DNA of 64,000 nucleotides from Prinsepia uniflora. Its lineage: Eukaryota; Streptophyta; Magnoliopsida; Rosales; Rosaceae. The stretch spans positions 44,996,252-45,060,251 of the forward strand of contig CM064872.1 in NCBI GenBank assembly GCA_032719365.1, written 5' to 3'. The number at the start of each line of letters is the position of its first letter. Position 1 is the stretch's first letter. The translations under genes and the position numbers were made by a program. Of this stretch, positions 47,166 to 58,303 are shown piece after piece. Under the pieces are notes generated by a model, which did not search any database, was not told the origin of the DNA, and was given only the letters and a program-made list of their open reading frames with translations.

Positions 47166-47775
47166 TTTACAAAACTTGTGTAAGCAACGAGTCACATGGT
47201 CTGTTACAAAAGTGGGTCCCTCGATCACTTATGATTGCTAGAGGGGCACCAAAGCGCGTGAAAATATTAGATTGAAGCAAGTTCAATACCACTTTGACAT
47301 CATTGGCCTTGGTGGCCATTGCATCGACCCACTTGGACACATAGTCCACTGCCACTAGAATTTAGAGATTCCTAAACGAGTTCAGGAAGGATCCTATGAA
47401 TTAAATGCCCCACACATCGAAAATCTCAACAACCAGAATGAGGTTGAGGGGCATTTGGTTTCTAGGTCATGGATTACCTTGCCTTTGGGAGTCCTTAAAT
47501 AGAGTGGGCTAGAAGAACCCACATTGCAACACTTTCAGTGCTGTCTTCTTAGCTCCAAAGCGCCCACCACAAGCTTGGCTAAGGCATGCTTCCAGAATTG
47601 GTTGTACCTCATGCTCGGGGATGCACCTACGAATAATCATATCCGAGCAGTGTTTCCACAAGTAGGGATCAACCCAAACATAATAAGTGGCTTGCTTCGC
47701 AAACTTGTCCTTTTGGTATTGACTTAGATTAAGGGGAAACTTCCTAGCCATAAGGAAGTTGATGAGATCAACATA
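47166..47775 (-). pseudogene. Integrase pseudogene, Athila/Tat-type
   Basis: Read right to left, the HHCC region (about 47509-47720) has both zinc-binding His positions replaced (ILEACLSQACGGRFG) and the CxxC part deleted. The DDE core follows: the motif before the first catalytic Asp (DVWGI) is followed by a stop where Asp is expected. Later AVDYVSKWVDAMAT and the second-Asp motif IISDRGTHFCN are readable (47167-47355). The protein is cut at 47166, so the catalytic Glu and C-terminal domain are missing. It cannot be functional. Confidence 0.85.
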
Positions 47776-48132
47776 CTAGGGGTCATAATCTTGGATCAAC
47801 AGAAGCTGCTCATCGGGGAAGCTCTCAGAAAGGGGGAGATGATATATTTCCTCATTTGAGCCATCAATGAGACGGCTCATATGATCAGCTACTACATTCT
47901 CAGTGCTCCTCTTATCTATTATCTCCAAATCGAACTCTTGTAAGAGGAGCATCCATCTCAACAACTGGGTTTGACATCCTTCTTATTGAGTAAATATTTG
48001 AGGGCAGCATGATCCGTGTAGATGATGACCTTAGTCTGAATCAAATACGATCAGAACTTCTCCAAAGCAAAGATCACAGCGAGCAACTCTTTCTCCGTGG
48101 TGGAGTAGTTCAGTTGAGCATCGTTTATTGTG
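47776..48132 (-). pseudogene. RNase H domain, C-terminal part
   Basis: Readable motifs are TINDAQLNYSTTEKELLAV, YTDHAALKYLLNKKD and LLQEFDLEIIDKRSTENVV ADHMSRL, typical of gypsy RNase H. Stops and a frameshift occur near 47965-48030. The N-terminal part lies at 50091-50160, beyond an inserted solo LTR. Confidence 0.85.
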
Positions 48133-48137
48133 CGGTT
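48133..48137. repeat. Imperfect TSD of solo LTR, left copy (CGGTT)
   Basis: Pairs with CAGCT at 50091-50095. Each differs by one base from the CGGCT expected from the reading frame. Confidence 0.6.
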
Positions 48138-50090
48138 TGGTAACGCACAAACTACGTATTAAATTAAACACGTAATTTGAGTATTATACAATTTAAAACC
48201 CTTTTTGTGTCATTTTAGTATTGGTAAATAGGGATCGTTCTTATCCGAGGAAATTAGGGAATATTAATAATAAGTTAGTGAAACAAAATAATGAATAATC
48301 AAAGAATAAAATAATGAATGAATTAATGAATAAGGGAATAAATAATGAATAAATTAAAGAATAAATGATTAAAAAAATACATTAATAAAAGAATAAAAAA
48401 TTAAATAATAAAAGAATAAAGAATTAAATAATAAAAGAATAAAGAATTAAATGGGTGGTTTTGAGGGATTGTAATCATAATATAGACAATAAAACAAGTA
48501 AAAACAAATATGAAATTAATTCTATTCCTACTTTAACATTTGTACAAGTGAACTTTCTTCAAACACAAATTCTACCAACACTCTAACATTTGCATAATTT
48601 GAATATATTACAAAATTTTACTTTCACCATCTTACACATGCATACATTTTTCATATTATAAATGCAACCGAACAACGGTCATAAACACTTATAAAATGAT
48701 TAACCTAATGTTTATGATTTGAATGTGTGTCAAATATTTAAATCTCTTCAATTTTCTACTAAGTGCACCAAACAGCGGTCATAAACACTTAACATAGAAT
48801 TGAAGCTTAAGCATTCAAATGTATGAAGTAAATGAAGTTCAGAAAGTAAAACACATTATAATCATATTCATGTCTACAAAAGTTAGGAAGAAAATACCAA
48901 CAAAAATATTGAATTAAAGAAAATAAAATCGAAACAATAATGAGAGTTTAAGCAAGGGAGAAACAGTTTACACTTTCGGAACCCAAGAATAGCTTGTGAT
49001 TCCGAAAATGGATGGAAAAAATGAAATGTTATTCACAAGATTTTCTGATAGTAGAAGAAACCTTATGAAGATGAAAGAATAAACAAGAGAATGCGAACTT
49101 AAACTCTAGAATTACAACGAAAATACTAAGTCCTGGTATTTCTAAAGGAAACATAAAACTTGTGTTTAGGAGCTCTCAAGGAAAAAAGTCCCCTTCACAA
49201 GGGAAATGAACCCCTATTTATAACGAGAAAAAGCTACCAATAAAAAAAATTACAATAAAAAACAATGATGAACAATGATGATAATAGGGATGGTTTGGGG
49301 CTGATTTTAAGGGAAAAGATGTTAAAAAAAAACTGGGAAAAAAAATGTACAGATGGAGCAAGTCATGGTGCAGTGTTTTCGGTGGAAGGCTGCTGATGGA
49401 TTGGTGGAGAATTCAGCTTCTGCCACGCTGAATAACGTCTCAAGGGTTCGGTAGGGGTTGGCAGAGTAGTTGTACTGGCTGGGCTGCAGGGGACAGGTGG
49501 GCTGTGCAGCTGGGTTGCAGCTGATTAGACTGGATCGTGCAGCTGATTAGGCACTAGGCTTCAGATTAGTGCAGGCCGAGCAGGTGGGCTAGTGTATGTG
49601 TACACGTACGGGCTGGGTATATGAGCGAGCAGGTGGGTTTTTGGATGTGGGTCGCATGGGTCAAGGCGAAGTGGACGATTTGTAGCTGGGCCGCACACAT
49701 TTTGGGCTGGAGCTAAGGATTGGGTTGGGCGACGCGGGCTGGAACTGGATTTGGGTCGTTCGACTGAGCAGGGTAGAACAGGAGGGTTGGGCCTGGGTCC
49801 CTGCGATGGCATTTCGAATCTGGGTTGGGTTTCTTTGGGCCTGAAAATAGGATTTTCAATTTTAAAATTAATTTAAATAATTCCACCGAATTTCGTCCAT
49901 AATTTTTTCGTTATAATTCCGATCGGGACGATTCTTTCGTCAAAACGCTCCAAATTCTATGATTTATTTATTTATACAAAAATATCACAAAATATATTAT
50001 TTTATCTAATTATTTAGTATTTTAGTATTAAAATCCAAGTATAAACGGTATATAAATAATATAAGATAATGCTTAATTGAAGACCTATCA
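48138..50090 (-). mobile_element. Solo LTR, LARD2-like family, inside RNase H
   Basis: From TGGTAACGCACAAACTACG to GAAGACCTATCA, the diverged reverse complement of the LARD2-type LTR. It interrupts RNase H between YYAS and TINDAQL. It contains two AACAGCGGTC/AACAACGGTC motifs (near 48670 and 48772) matching the twin CGCTGTCGG motifs of LARD2, and a simple-sequence tract at 48290-48450. No internal region is present. Confidence 0.85.
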
Positions 50091-50930
50091 CAGCTCGCGT
50101 AGTAAATCACGTGGGGGAGCTTATCCACTCTCTAGCTTATTACAACCCCAATTGTAAATTCAGATGCATCGCACATCAACTCGAACGGCAGGTCCCATCG
50201 GGGATGCATGATTATCGAGGAGGCTGTGTGTTTTGGCTTTGAGAGAGTCGAATGTCGCTCGAAATTCCTTGGTGAAATTAAAACTCACATCCTTGGCTAA
50301 AAGATCACACATGGGACGTGCAATCTTCGAGAAGTCCTTAATGAACCTTCGGTAAAAACCCGCAAGCCCCAAAAACAAGCGAACCTCCTTAATAGTGGTA
50401 GGGTAGGGGTGCCTCTCCACAACATCCATGAAGACTTCAATGATATCCTCCACCATGTTGGAGAAGATACTCATCATACACCTCTGGAAGGTGGTAGGTG
50501 CATTGTAGAGGCCAAACGGCATCCTCCTATAGACAAAAGTGCCATAGGGGCAAGTGAAGGTTATCTTCTCTTGGCCCTCGGGTGCAATTGTGATCTGATT
50601 GTATCCTGAATAACCATCCAAAAAGAAATAATGAGAATGGCTAGCCAAACGTTCCAACATCTGGTTAATGAAGGGGAGTGGGAAATGGTTTTTCCTTTTG
50701 GTGTCATTCAATCTCCGATAGTCTATGCACACTCTTCACCTAGTTTGGGTCTTTTGAGGGACCAGCTCATCGTGCTCATTCTTAACAATCGTGATGTCAC
50801 TCTTCTTTGGAACCACCTGCACTGGACTCACCCATTTTGAGTAACTGATTAGGTAGATGATCCCATTATCTGGCAATTTGAGGATCTCATTCTTAACCAC
50901 TTCCTTCATCGGAGGTTGCAGCCTCTTCTG
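50091..50930 (-). pseudogene. Reverse transcriptase pseudogene, Athila/Tat-type
   Basis: Read right to left: VVPKKSDITIVKNEHDELVP, then after an in-frame stop CIDYRRLNDTKRKNHFPLPF, FFLDGYSGYNQITIAPE (first catalytic Asp region), FTCPYGTFVYRRMPFGL and FQRCMMSIFSNMVEDIIEVFMD. At that point roughly 70 codons are deleted: the FMDD active site is reduced to FMD and joins YPTTIKEVRLFLGLAGFYRRF. The RNase H start follows and is broken by the solo LTR. The enzyme would be inactive. Confidence 0.9.
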
Positions 50931-51930
50931 ACTTCTTTGGAAGGTTTAGCTTCTGGTTCCAAAAGGACTTGACCAACTTATCTTCCTCTTTGACACTTAT
51001 GCTAGAGGTGATGATGACTAGTAATGTTTGGTTGGCTCCTAGAAAGGCAAACTTAAGGTGCTCGGGAAAAGGCTTAAGTTCTAAAGTGGGTGGCTTGACC
51101 ATGGAAGGTTGGGTCTTGGTGGTGGGCAGTGCTAAGGGTTCAAATGGTGCTCGAAATTGAGGAATATGAGGGGAAGCATTGAGGTCATTGAGCTCTTCTA
51201 TGACCAACTGCCCTAAATGGCCGTCACATGCTGGAGTTGTGATCAGTGCACACTCCATTGCATCCTTGGTGCATGGCTCAGCCAAAGTTTCTTGCAACAA
51301 CGTCTCCAAATAGTTGAGGGGCAAATAATCAATAGGCTCAGAAGGGAATTGGATGGTGCCATTAATGGAGTAGGTGCGCACTTTTTCCATAGCCCTAATG
51401 GAAACTTTGTCAAGCTTGACATCAATCAAGCATTCAAAAGTGGCTAGAAGAGGGAAACCAAAAATGAAAGGAGGTCCACCAATTATGTAGAAGTTTTCTA
51501 TCCTCATGACGTAGAAGTTAGCTGGAATACATGTGTCCCCAATCTGTATGAGGATGTCCACAAGTACCCCGATAAGCTGTGTTACTGAGGAATTGGCCAA
51601 TCGAAGACACAAATGGGTGGGCTTTAACTCTCCCAAGTCGAAGGACTGGTAGATGCTGAAGGGTATGATGTTGATTGATGAACCGGCGTCACACAAGCAG
51701 TGGTAAAATCGCGTGGATTGAATGACACACGATAATGAGGGGGCTCCAGGGTCCTTTAACTTGGCAAGAAGCTGTTGAAGAGCAACAACACATGTCTGGG
51801 GAAGGTCCACTACATGAGTAAAACTGAGGCCACGCCTTCCTGCCACAATATCTTTGATGAGTTTGGCAAACACATGCATGTGTTGGAGGATCTGGTAGAA
51901 GGGAAGAGTGATTTGCGTCTTTTTCAACAA
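50893..51930 (-). pseudogene. Retropepsin-type protease region, long open frame
   Basis: A 345-codon open stretch of an otherwise dead polyprotein. The protease core holds the catalytic triad region LCDAGSSINIIP (Asp at about residue 81), LGELKPTHLCLRLANSS, and a flap/second-strand region with IIGGPPFIFGFPLLATFECLIDV. The C-terminal third (about 210-345) is the spacer leading to RT. It processes Gag-Pol in related elements. It is preserved open here, but upstream Gag stops and downstream RT loss make it non-functional as part of the element. Confidence 0.85.
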
Positions 51931-53786
51931 AGGGATTATTTCCTCTTCAAACTCTTCCTTCTATTTATCTTTAGGCTGGATCCTACGAGGGAAAGGGACA
52001 TGGAACTTAGGAGGCACGTCAAAAATCACGTTCTTGGGTTGCTTCTCTTGAGGGGGAGTGGGGATCGAAATTCGGGTGCTAGCAAGGTAAGGGAAAACTT
52101 GGCTGGACACCCGGCCCAGAAGACATGGAAACATGTGGCTGGGAATGGATGGTGGTGGTGGGTTAGCTCTAGAATGGGAAGATTAAGGTATGTCCTAACT
52201 GCTCGGCCCTTGTCCAGAGGGCAATTCCGTAAAAATTGGCTCAGGTGGAGGCTCTTGGTGATCAACAGGCACTTGAGCAATCACGCCCTCATTGGGTGGT
52301 AAGGAAGGTCTAGGTAGTTTAGTACCACTCATCAGACTGATGGCATTGACCAAGGGACCATGTGGTTTGTGCGGTCCTTGGGGTTATTGAGATCCATGAG
52401 GCATGTGAGGTCCTTTAGGATTGACGAGTGGTTGGTTGTGGAACTTCTTTTGTTCCCGATGATTCAGCTGGTTAGCCATTTGCCCTACTTGCCTCGCCAA
52501 ATTGGCAATTGCATTGTTAGTCTTGGCCTGGCTTCCTCTTATCTCATGTGCTAAGGTACCCATATTCTGGGTCAACTGAGAACTCTGCTGGGCTAGGAAT
52601 TCCATGGCATCTTGCCACGATCCTCTTGAGGTTCCATGGCTCGAGGAGGGGCCTTATGATTGGCTTGGGGTTACTTTCATGGATGGGCCTTGATGGTTAA
52701 ATCCCAATGGGGGCAATGGGTTAGCAGTATTCTGGTTACTCCACCAAAAGTTGGGGTGGAGTTGGAATACAGGTCATTTCGAGGTCTCGAGGCATTGTTA
52801 TACCAACCAACGTAGTTAATGTCCTCAGACACAATGCACTCATGGGCAGTGTGTCCCTACATGGAACACAGTTCACACGCACTAACCCTTTCACTGCATA
52901 ACTGCTTAACCATGGCAGTCAGTTGGGCTACGGTGCTGTCTTTATCATATTTATTTCCATATGAAAGAGGTTTGGAAGAGTTTCCCCGATAGCTGAACCT
53001 GTTCTCTCTTTGAGCTATGTTCTCAAAAGTCATCCAGGCTTGCTCAGTGGTACCTTCCATGATACCCTGAGTCTGGGAGTCCACTAAGTTTCTATCCCTC
53101 ATACTGAGCCCCCCGTAGAAATACATCGTGAGGTGCTCATCAGCAATGCTGTGGTGGGGGTAGGCTCTCAACATTTTGTTAAACCTTTCCCAGTATTCAT
53201 AAAATGCATCGTCAAAGAATTGCCGAGGGTTCATGATCTTGGCCTTCCACTCATTAATTTTCTCCATTGGATAATAATGAGTGAGAAACTTGGAGGTCAA
53301 GTCTCTCCAAGTGTGGATACAAGTCTGGGCTAAGGAATGAAACCATGCCTTTGCTCTATCCTTAAATGAAAAATGGAACAATCTAAGTTTGATCTCATTC
53401 TCAGTCATTCCATTAATCCGAAGTGTAGAACACACTTACAAAAACTCTTTAATATGATAGTGAGGATCTTCACCTTCTGAACCCTTAAAAGTAGGCAGCA
53501 TATGTATTATACCTGACTTTAGCTCAAAGTTCGCTACCATGCTCTTGGGAAACACGATAGAGAATTGATCCTCTGAAACGTGAGGTGTTGTATAACCCCT
53601 CAAAAGCCAAGAGGCTAGTGTCCTCGCAAATGGCCTCTTAGGTGGTGCCTCGACCATTTTAACTGGGTGACGGATTGGGCTCCCGTGAACCAATGAATTG
53701 CGTGATGAACGGGTGGATGTGATCCTAGTTGGTGAAATGGAGCCTGAACTTGACCCTAGGTGGTAGCCTAGATTGAGCTCATGCAT
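51931..53786 (-). pseudogene. gag pseudogene, Athila/Tat-type
   Basis: Starts near 53786 (MHELNLGYHLGSS). Order: SEDQFSIVFPKSMVANFELKS, then a stop near 53436, then a Retrotrans_gag-type domain (53435-52950) with LRLFHFSFKDRAKAWFHSL and FLTHYYPMEKINEWKAKI. A CCHC knuckle with spacing Cx2Cx4Hx4C lies at about 52875-52833 and contains a stop codon in its middle. A coiled C-terminal segment with LARQVGQMANQLNHRE (52605-52384) follows, then Pro-rich linker to protease with further stops. It parallels the plus-strand gag remnant at 5540-7001. Confidence 0.88.
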
Positions 53787-53850
53787 GATGCCTGAAAAGA
53801 AAAAAAAACTAAGTCAATGGTATTAAACGAATGGACACCGTCGAAGGAAA

Positions 53851-53870
53851 GTCCCCGGCAACAACGCCAA
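53851..53870 (-). other. Primer-binding site, Asp-tRNA type, decayed
   Basis: On the minus strand TTGGCGTTGTTGCCGGGGAC. It differs from the Asp-type PBS by two C-to-T changes in a CCG context. It places the 5' LTR immediately to the right. Confidence 0.8.
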
Positions 53871-53878
53871 AAACATTA

Positions 53879-55230
53879 TGGAAAATAATTCGAACACAAT
53901 AATGATTATGCAAGACTAGATTTCTATGTGTAATAACTTTGCTAGTGCACAAATCGTTTTAGATAGTATAGTAAGTTTGCAAAGGTTGAATTCCTTAGGG
54001 ACTTTTTGATGTCCAATTATGTTCAGTCCAATTAGCTTAATGTGAAAGTAAAGTGCAAATGGGGGATTTATCATTTGATTGCTTGATTTGCAAGTAAAGA
54101 TGTGATTGAAGGGCTGAATTGCATTTAAAGTAGAATTAGGGTTAACTTTCCACCTTAACCATTTGTTATCTTCCTTAGTCCTTATTAGTCATCTTCATCA
54201 AGTGATTGAATTAGGTGTCCATGCTTAAGGAAAGGTGTATGTTCATTAAACACATTTTATCATTTCCTACTTTGTATTCTCGAGGCAGGGCATATGCTCT
54301 CAAATGTCTACCACAACGTTTTGGTGATGCAATGCAAACGAAAAGGATTTCATGACACAGCATTAGCCTAAGAATATAAATACACTTAAGGTTTCATGTA
54401 TTCAATCTACAACTACAAGTCCACCTTTTAATCTTGATGCTTACATTAACTAGATAGATATGGTGATCTAACCAAGCACATGTCATCTTCAATTTCATGC
54501 ATATAAGTTAGCTACTCTTACATGCATCCCATTGACTTTATTGGCACAATAGATTGATTCAATTCAACACGCACAAAGTGAAGATAAACACACAAGAACT
54601 AAGTATAACAATGCATAGTAAGGCCTTCAAGAAGCCCTAATCCGTAGAGACTACTCACTCATGCTTGAATTAAATTACATACACATTATTGAAATAAACA
54701 ATAAATAAACAAAATGTAAATTCGAGAAACTAAAGTACGAAAGTAAAGGAGGGATGAACTTTCACAAGCAAGTCACCCTTCAAGTTCTACGAATCCGAGA
54801 TTGCAAAGGAACTAGTCTAAGAATCTAAAATCCGTAGAGAACTAATCCAACGTTGGGTAGATTTTCAAGACCCCAAAAGAGGTGAAAACCGCCCTTAAGT
54901 GGATGATACCAAAATCATAAAAGAAAGTACTATGAAAGTAAAAGCATAGAAGAACTAATGCTCGGAATTGAAAATACCATATGAACTAAATATGAATCCA
55001 AGAAAAAACAAGAGAATATTGCATGAATATGAAGGTAGAAGAACTCAACATAAGAACGAATAACCGTAATGAAAATAAGGAGTATGAATATGAAAACATA
55101 AAAAAAATAAGTACTATCAAATTGAAATTACAATGACTAATTTAAGAGTATAAAATGTACAAAAAAATAAGTGCAAGAATTAGAAAATAAAATGGAAAAT
55201 CGAGAGGATTAAGGGTTGTAAGCAGTGAGG
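53879..55230 (-). mobile_element. 5' LTR of the minus-strand Athila/Tat-type element, U5-side part
   Basis: AT-rich non-coding DNA between the PBS and the nested Tekay-like solo LTR. It continues at 63521-64000. No gene is seen. Confidence 0.65.
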
Positions 55231-55235
55231 TTTTG
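55231..55235. repeat. TSD TTTTG, left copy
   Basis: Matches 63516-63520. Confidence 0.85.
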
Positions 55236-55305
55236 TGACACGACCCATCCCCAATCCCCCTAGAATAAAGGATGCGCCATGCTCCCGTCTAACCCACGTG
55301 CGACA

Positions 55306-55310
55306 CAAAG
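55306..55310. repeat. TSD CAAAG, left copy
   Basis: Matches 61037-61041. Confidence 0.9.
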
Positions 55311-55867
55311 TGACAGGACCCGTCCCAAATCCTCCGGAATTAACGTGGGACGTGCCTGCTCCCGTCTGACACGAAGTGTCAAAACAGGGATAATTCCGTC
55401 CTTAGCCCAACCGGGACTACCAGAGAGTGCCATGATCCGGAAGAGGAATGTGATGTCTCCGTCTATGCTACAGCCTGCATCCGCGATCAACCTGAAGGGC
55501 ATTAAAAACACGAAAGCTGTGAGTGGAAAAAACAAAGATTTTATAAAAACATTTCATAAAAAGACCTTTATGCCCTTCACTAAAAAGTATGCATGCATTC
55601 GAAAACCATTTCTCAAACATAGAACATGGGGCCTTGGCCCAAAATCCAAATCAAGTGGGAACTCGTCCCAAATCCAACACATGTGGGTCTCAGCCCAAAA
55701 CCATCTCCGTAAAATCTCATACACATATACATATATACATATATAACCCATCCTAGACATCCTCTGATGTCAACTCGGGGCACACAACCCCTAGGGAACT
55801 AATCCCCGATATATGTCACGATTTCTATATATATATAAGTATGCATACTACTCGAGATCTCACTCAT

Positions 55868-58284
55868 CCTGACCGTACCTTGATCTGACTCACCTTGGGT
55901 ACTCACTCGTCATTCCCAGTGACACCAAGAATTATCTGATCTCCAAGTCACTCAAATTTGACCCACAGCCTAGGTGTTCGGTTCTTACACCCTCTTTGAA
56001 CCATTAGCTGTCATCTCTTTCCTCATCGACCCACAAGAGGAAAGTTGAAGATGATGACATCAAAGTTCATCCTATGTCATCCTCCGGCATCCAACACTAT
56101 CTGCTAAAGGGCAGAAAATGAGAAGCCTCCTTCATCTACTTCGAGATCGAGAGTAGTTGCAACCATGTTGGAAGTAGGTATGCTTCCAACTGGGTGTCAA
56201 GTCCAACCTCTAGACTTCCCAAGTCCTTGACTAAGAGTATTCTATGATAATTACTGTAATGCTTAATCCTTTCCTTCAAGACTAAACATTTTCATTGATT
56301 CTCTTCGGCTTCTTCCATCGTCATTCACGTCGGTAACCTAATCCTCACGTCCCAATCCTTATGGGATCAAGGTCCAGCACTGAACACTCAAGCCATCCAT
56401 TCACAATGACCTAGGGTACCGATCCCCAAATCTAGGTATAGCACATACCTCGCCCATCCAAGTATAGGCCAAATTTCGTACCGTCAAACTAGGTATAGGG
56501 TATACCTCACACCGTGCCACTCGGGATTTTCTCTATCTCGCTCCGAGCCCCTCAAACTCACACGTTTGCCACTCTAGGGCACGTCTACCAACTTGGTCAC
56601 AAACTAGGCTCTCAACTCACTCGGACATCATCCATATGTTCGTAAACAATCCAACTCGCCTATCCGTTTATGATCTTTTATGCACATCCAAAAAGGATGT
56701 CAATTCATCCTAATGCGATGTACTACTTGATCGAAGAGTCACAATAGACTCCTGATATGATATGCAGTCAACTCTCTGCGTACTACCAAATTCGACCCTC
56801 CGGTCACTGATCCCCACGACCGTACTCGCGTTGTCCATTCTTTCCAACCAACGACAAATGTCGATAACTACTGTAATGACCCATTCTATTTCTCACCATT
56901 AGATTTCTCCTCAAACAACGTACACGAAACACAGGAGGTCAACCGTAGTCAACCAAACCATCTCCATCACAATTCCCAAGAATCTACACTAGCCGACGAA
57001 TCTTTCTCGTCGTGTAGTGGCAGAAACCAACCACGAGCACATCACGGCTGAGCTACCCTTGGCTCGTCGTCTCTTCTCGTTAATGTCATCGCATCGCTAA
57101 CATGCGGAGTACAAATCAAACCAATCCTAAATCCTACTCAAACTGAGCAATCATCACTAATCTCCGCTCGGGTCGGAGGGGCCTTGCCTCTCTCGTATCC
57201 TACGACTCTGAGTATGGCCTCTCTGACAATCCATACGAGCAAATGAACGTTCCCTGAACGTCCCCATATTTTCAACAACCATCACCAAAGTCATCCTCGA
57301 TGATAGTACCTACCACGGTTTCGTGCAGACACAACCCACACACAACACCAGCGAGACTCCGAACATATGCGATCAACTCACCGCCAAACCCAACCTCTCA
57401 ACACACAGTCTCAACCAATAAATCCGCCTCTGAATTCGATCAACAAGTAGCACTTTCCTAGTAGCTTGTCCAATCACTTGCCAACTAGGGTTATCACCAA
57501 CTCGGCTGCTCCCTGCAGCATGTCCATCTGAGTGATCCCTCGCACTCGCCTCTGAAAAGACGTCGTACCTCGATACTGGTGTCCAACCAACTAGTAACAA
57601 CAATCTGAGGATCTCGTCCCCCTCGTAACTCTACGGCTCCTAGCCGCTAGCCTCCATGAGTACTCGGCCATACTTCGGGTCTAACACTGCACATTGCTAC
57701 AAGTCACAATCACATGCTACCGTGTCACACAACGACTACTCAGGAGCACTCCCTGCCAGTCGACATCCCTCCGGGATTCGACTCACCGAAACAAGGCATC
57801 TCACGCCAAGTAGAATCACGCTTTCCTATTCCAACCAGTCTCAACTGAGGTCCTCGCGCGCCTGACCTCTACTAACAACAAAATCTCCGGTCCTTGCAGT
57901 TCCATCATGGACGATCCTGACATCCAGCCTCAACTGATTTCACGTTGCTCCATTCCACGTTCGTCCTAACTACTCGACGGTCCCAACTTTTAAGTCATCC
58001 TACTGTGTCTATGGGTATCCTAGATTCTATCTCAAGTAACACAACGACTCTAAGCCGTTAAATTCGCATGAATATTAATCTCGCTCGGGACCCAACCTCT
58101 TGCAAAATGCGGGCATCCTCTGCCAAACTGACCTCACACGATCACACCTCGTTTCAAACGTACTCAAACTAGGGTCGATTCTACCGAATCCTCGTACTAG
58201 TACCCTAACTATCAGGTTGATGACGGGTTGTTATGACTGCAGAGACATCACATCCTCGATCTGTACGCCACTCTAAGAGAAAAA
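55868..58284 (-). other. Hairpin-rich non-coding interior related to LARD1
   Basis: Matches parts of the LARD1 interior in reverse (for example 56160-56220 with 14910-14975). Stem-loops include AGGTAT/ATACCT (56434-56450), AGGTATA-GGG-TATACCT (56491-56507), AAGTCCA/TAGACTT (56199-56217), ACGTTC-CCT-GAACGT (57247-57261), CGACGA/TCGTCG (56994-57012) and TTGGAAG/CTTCCAA (56168-56189). Confidence 0.7.
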
Positions 58285-58303
58285 CCTGGCTCTCATACCA
58301 TCT

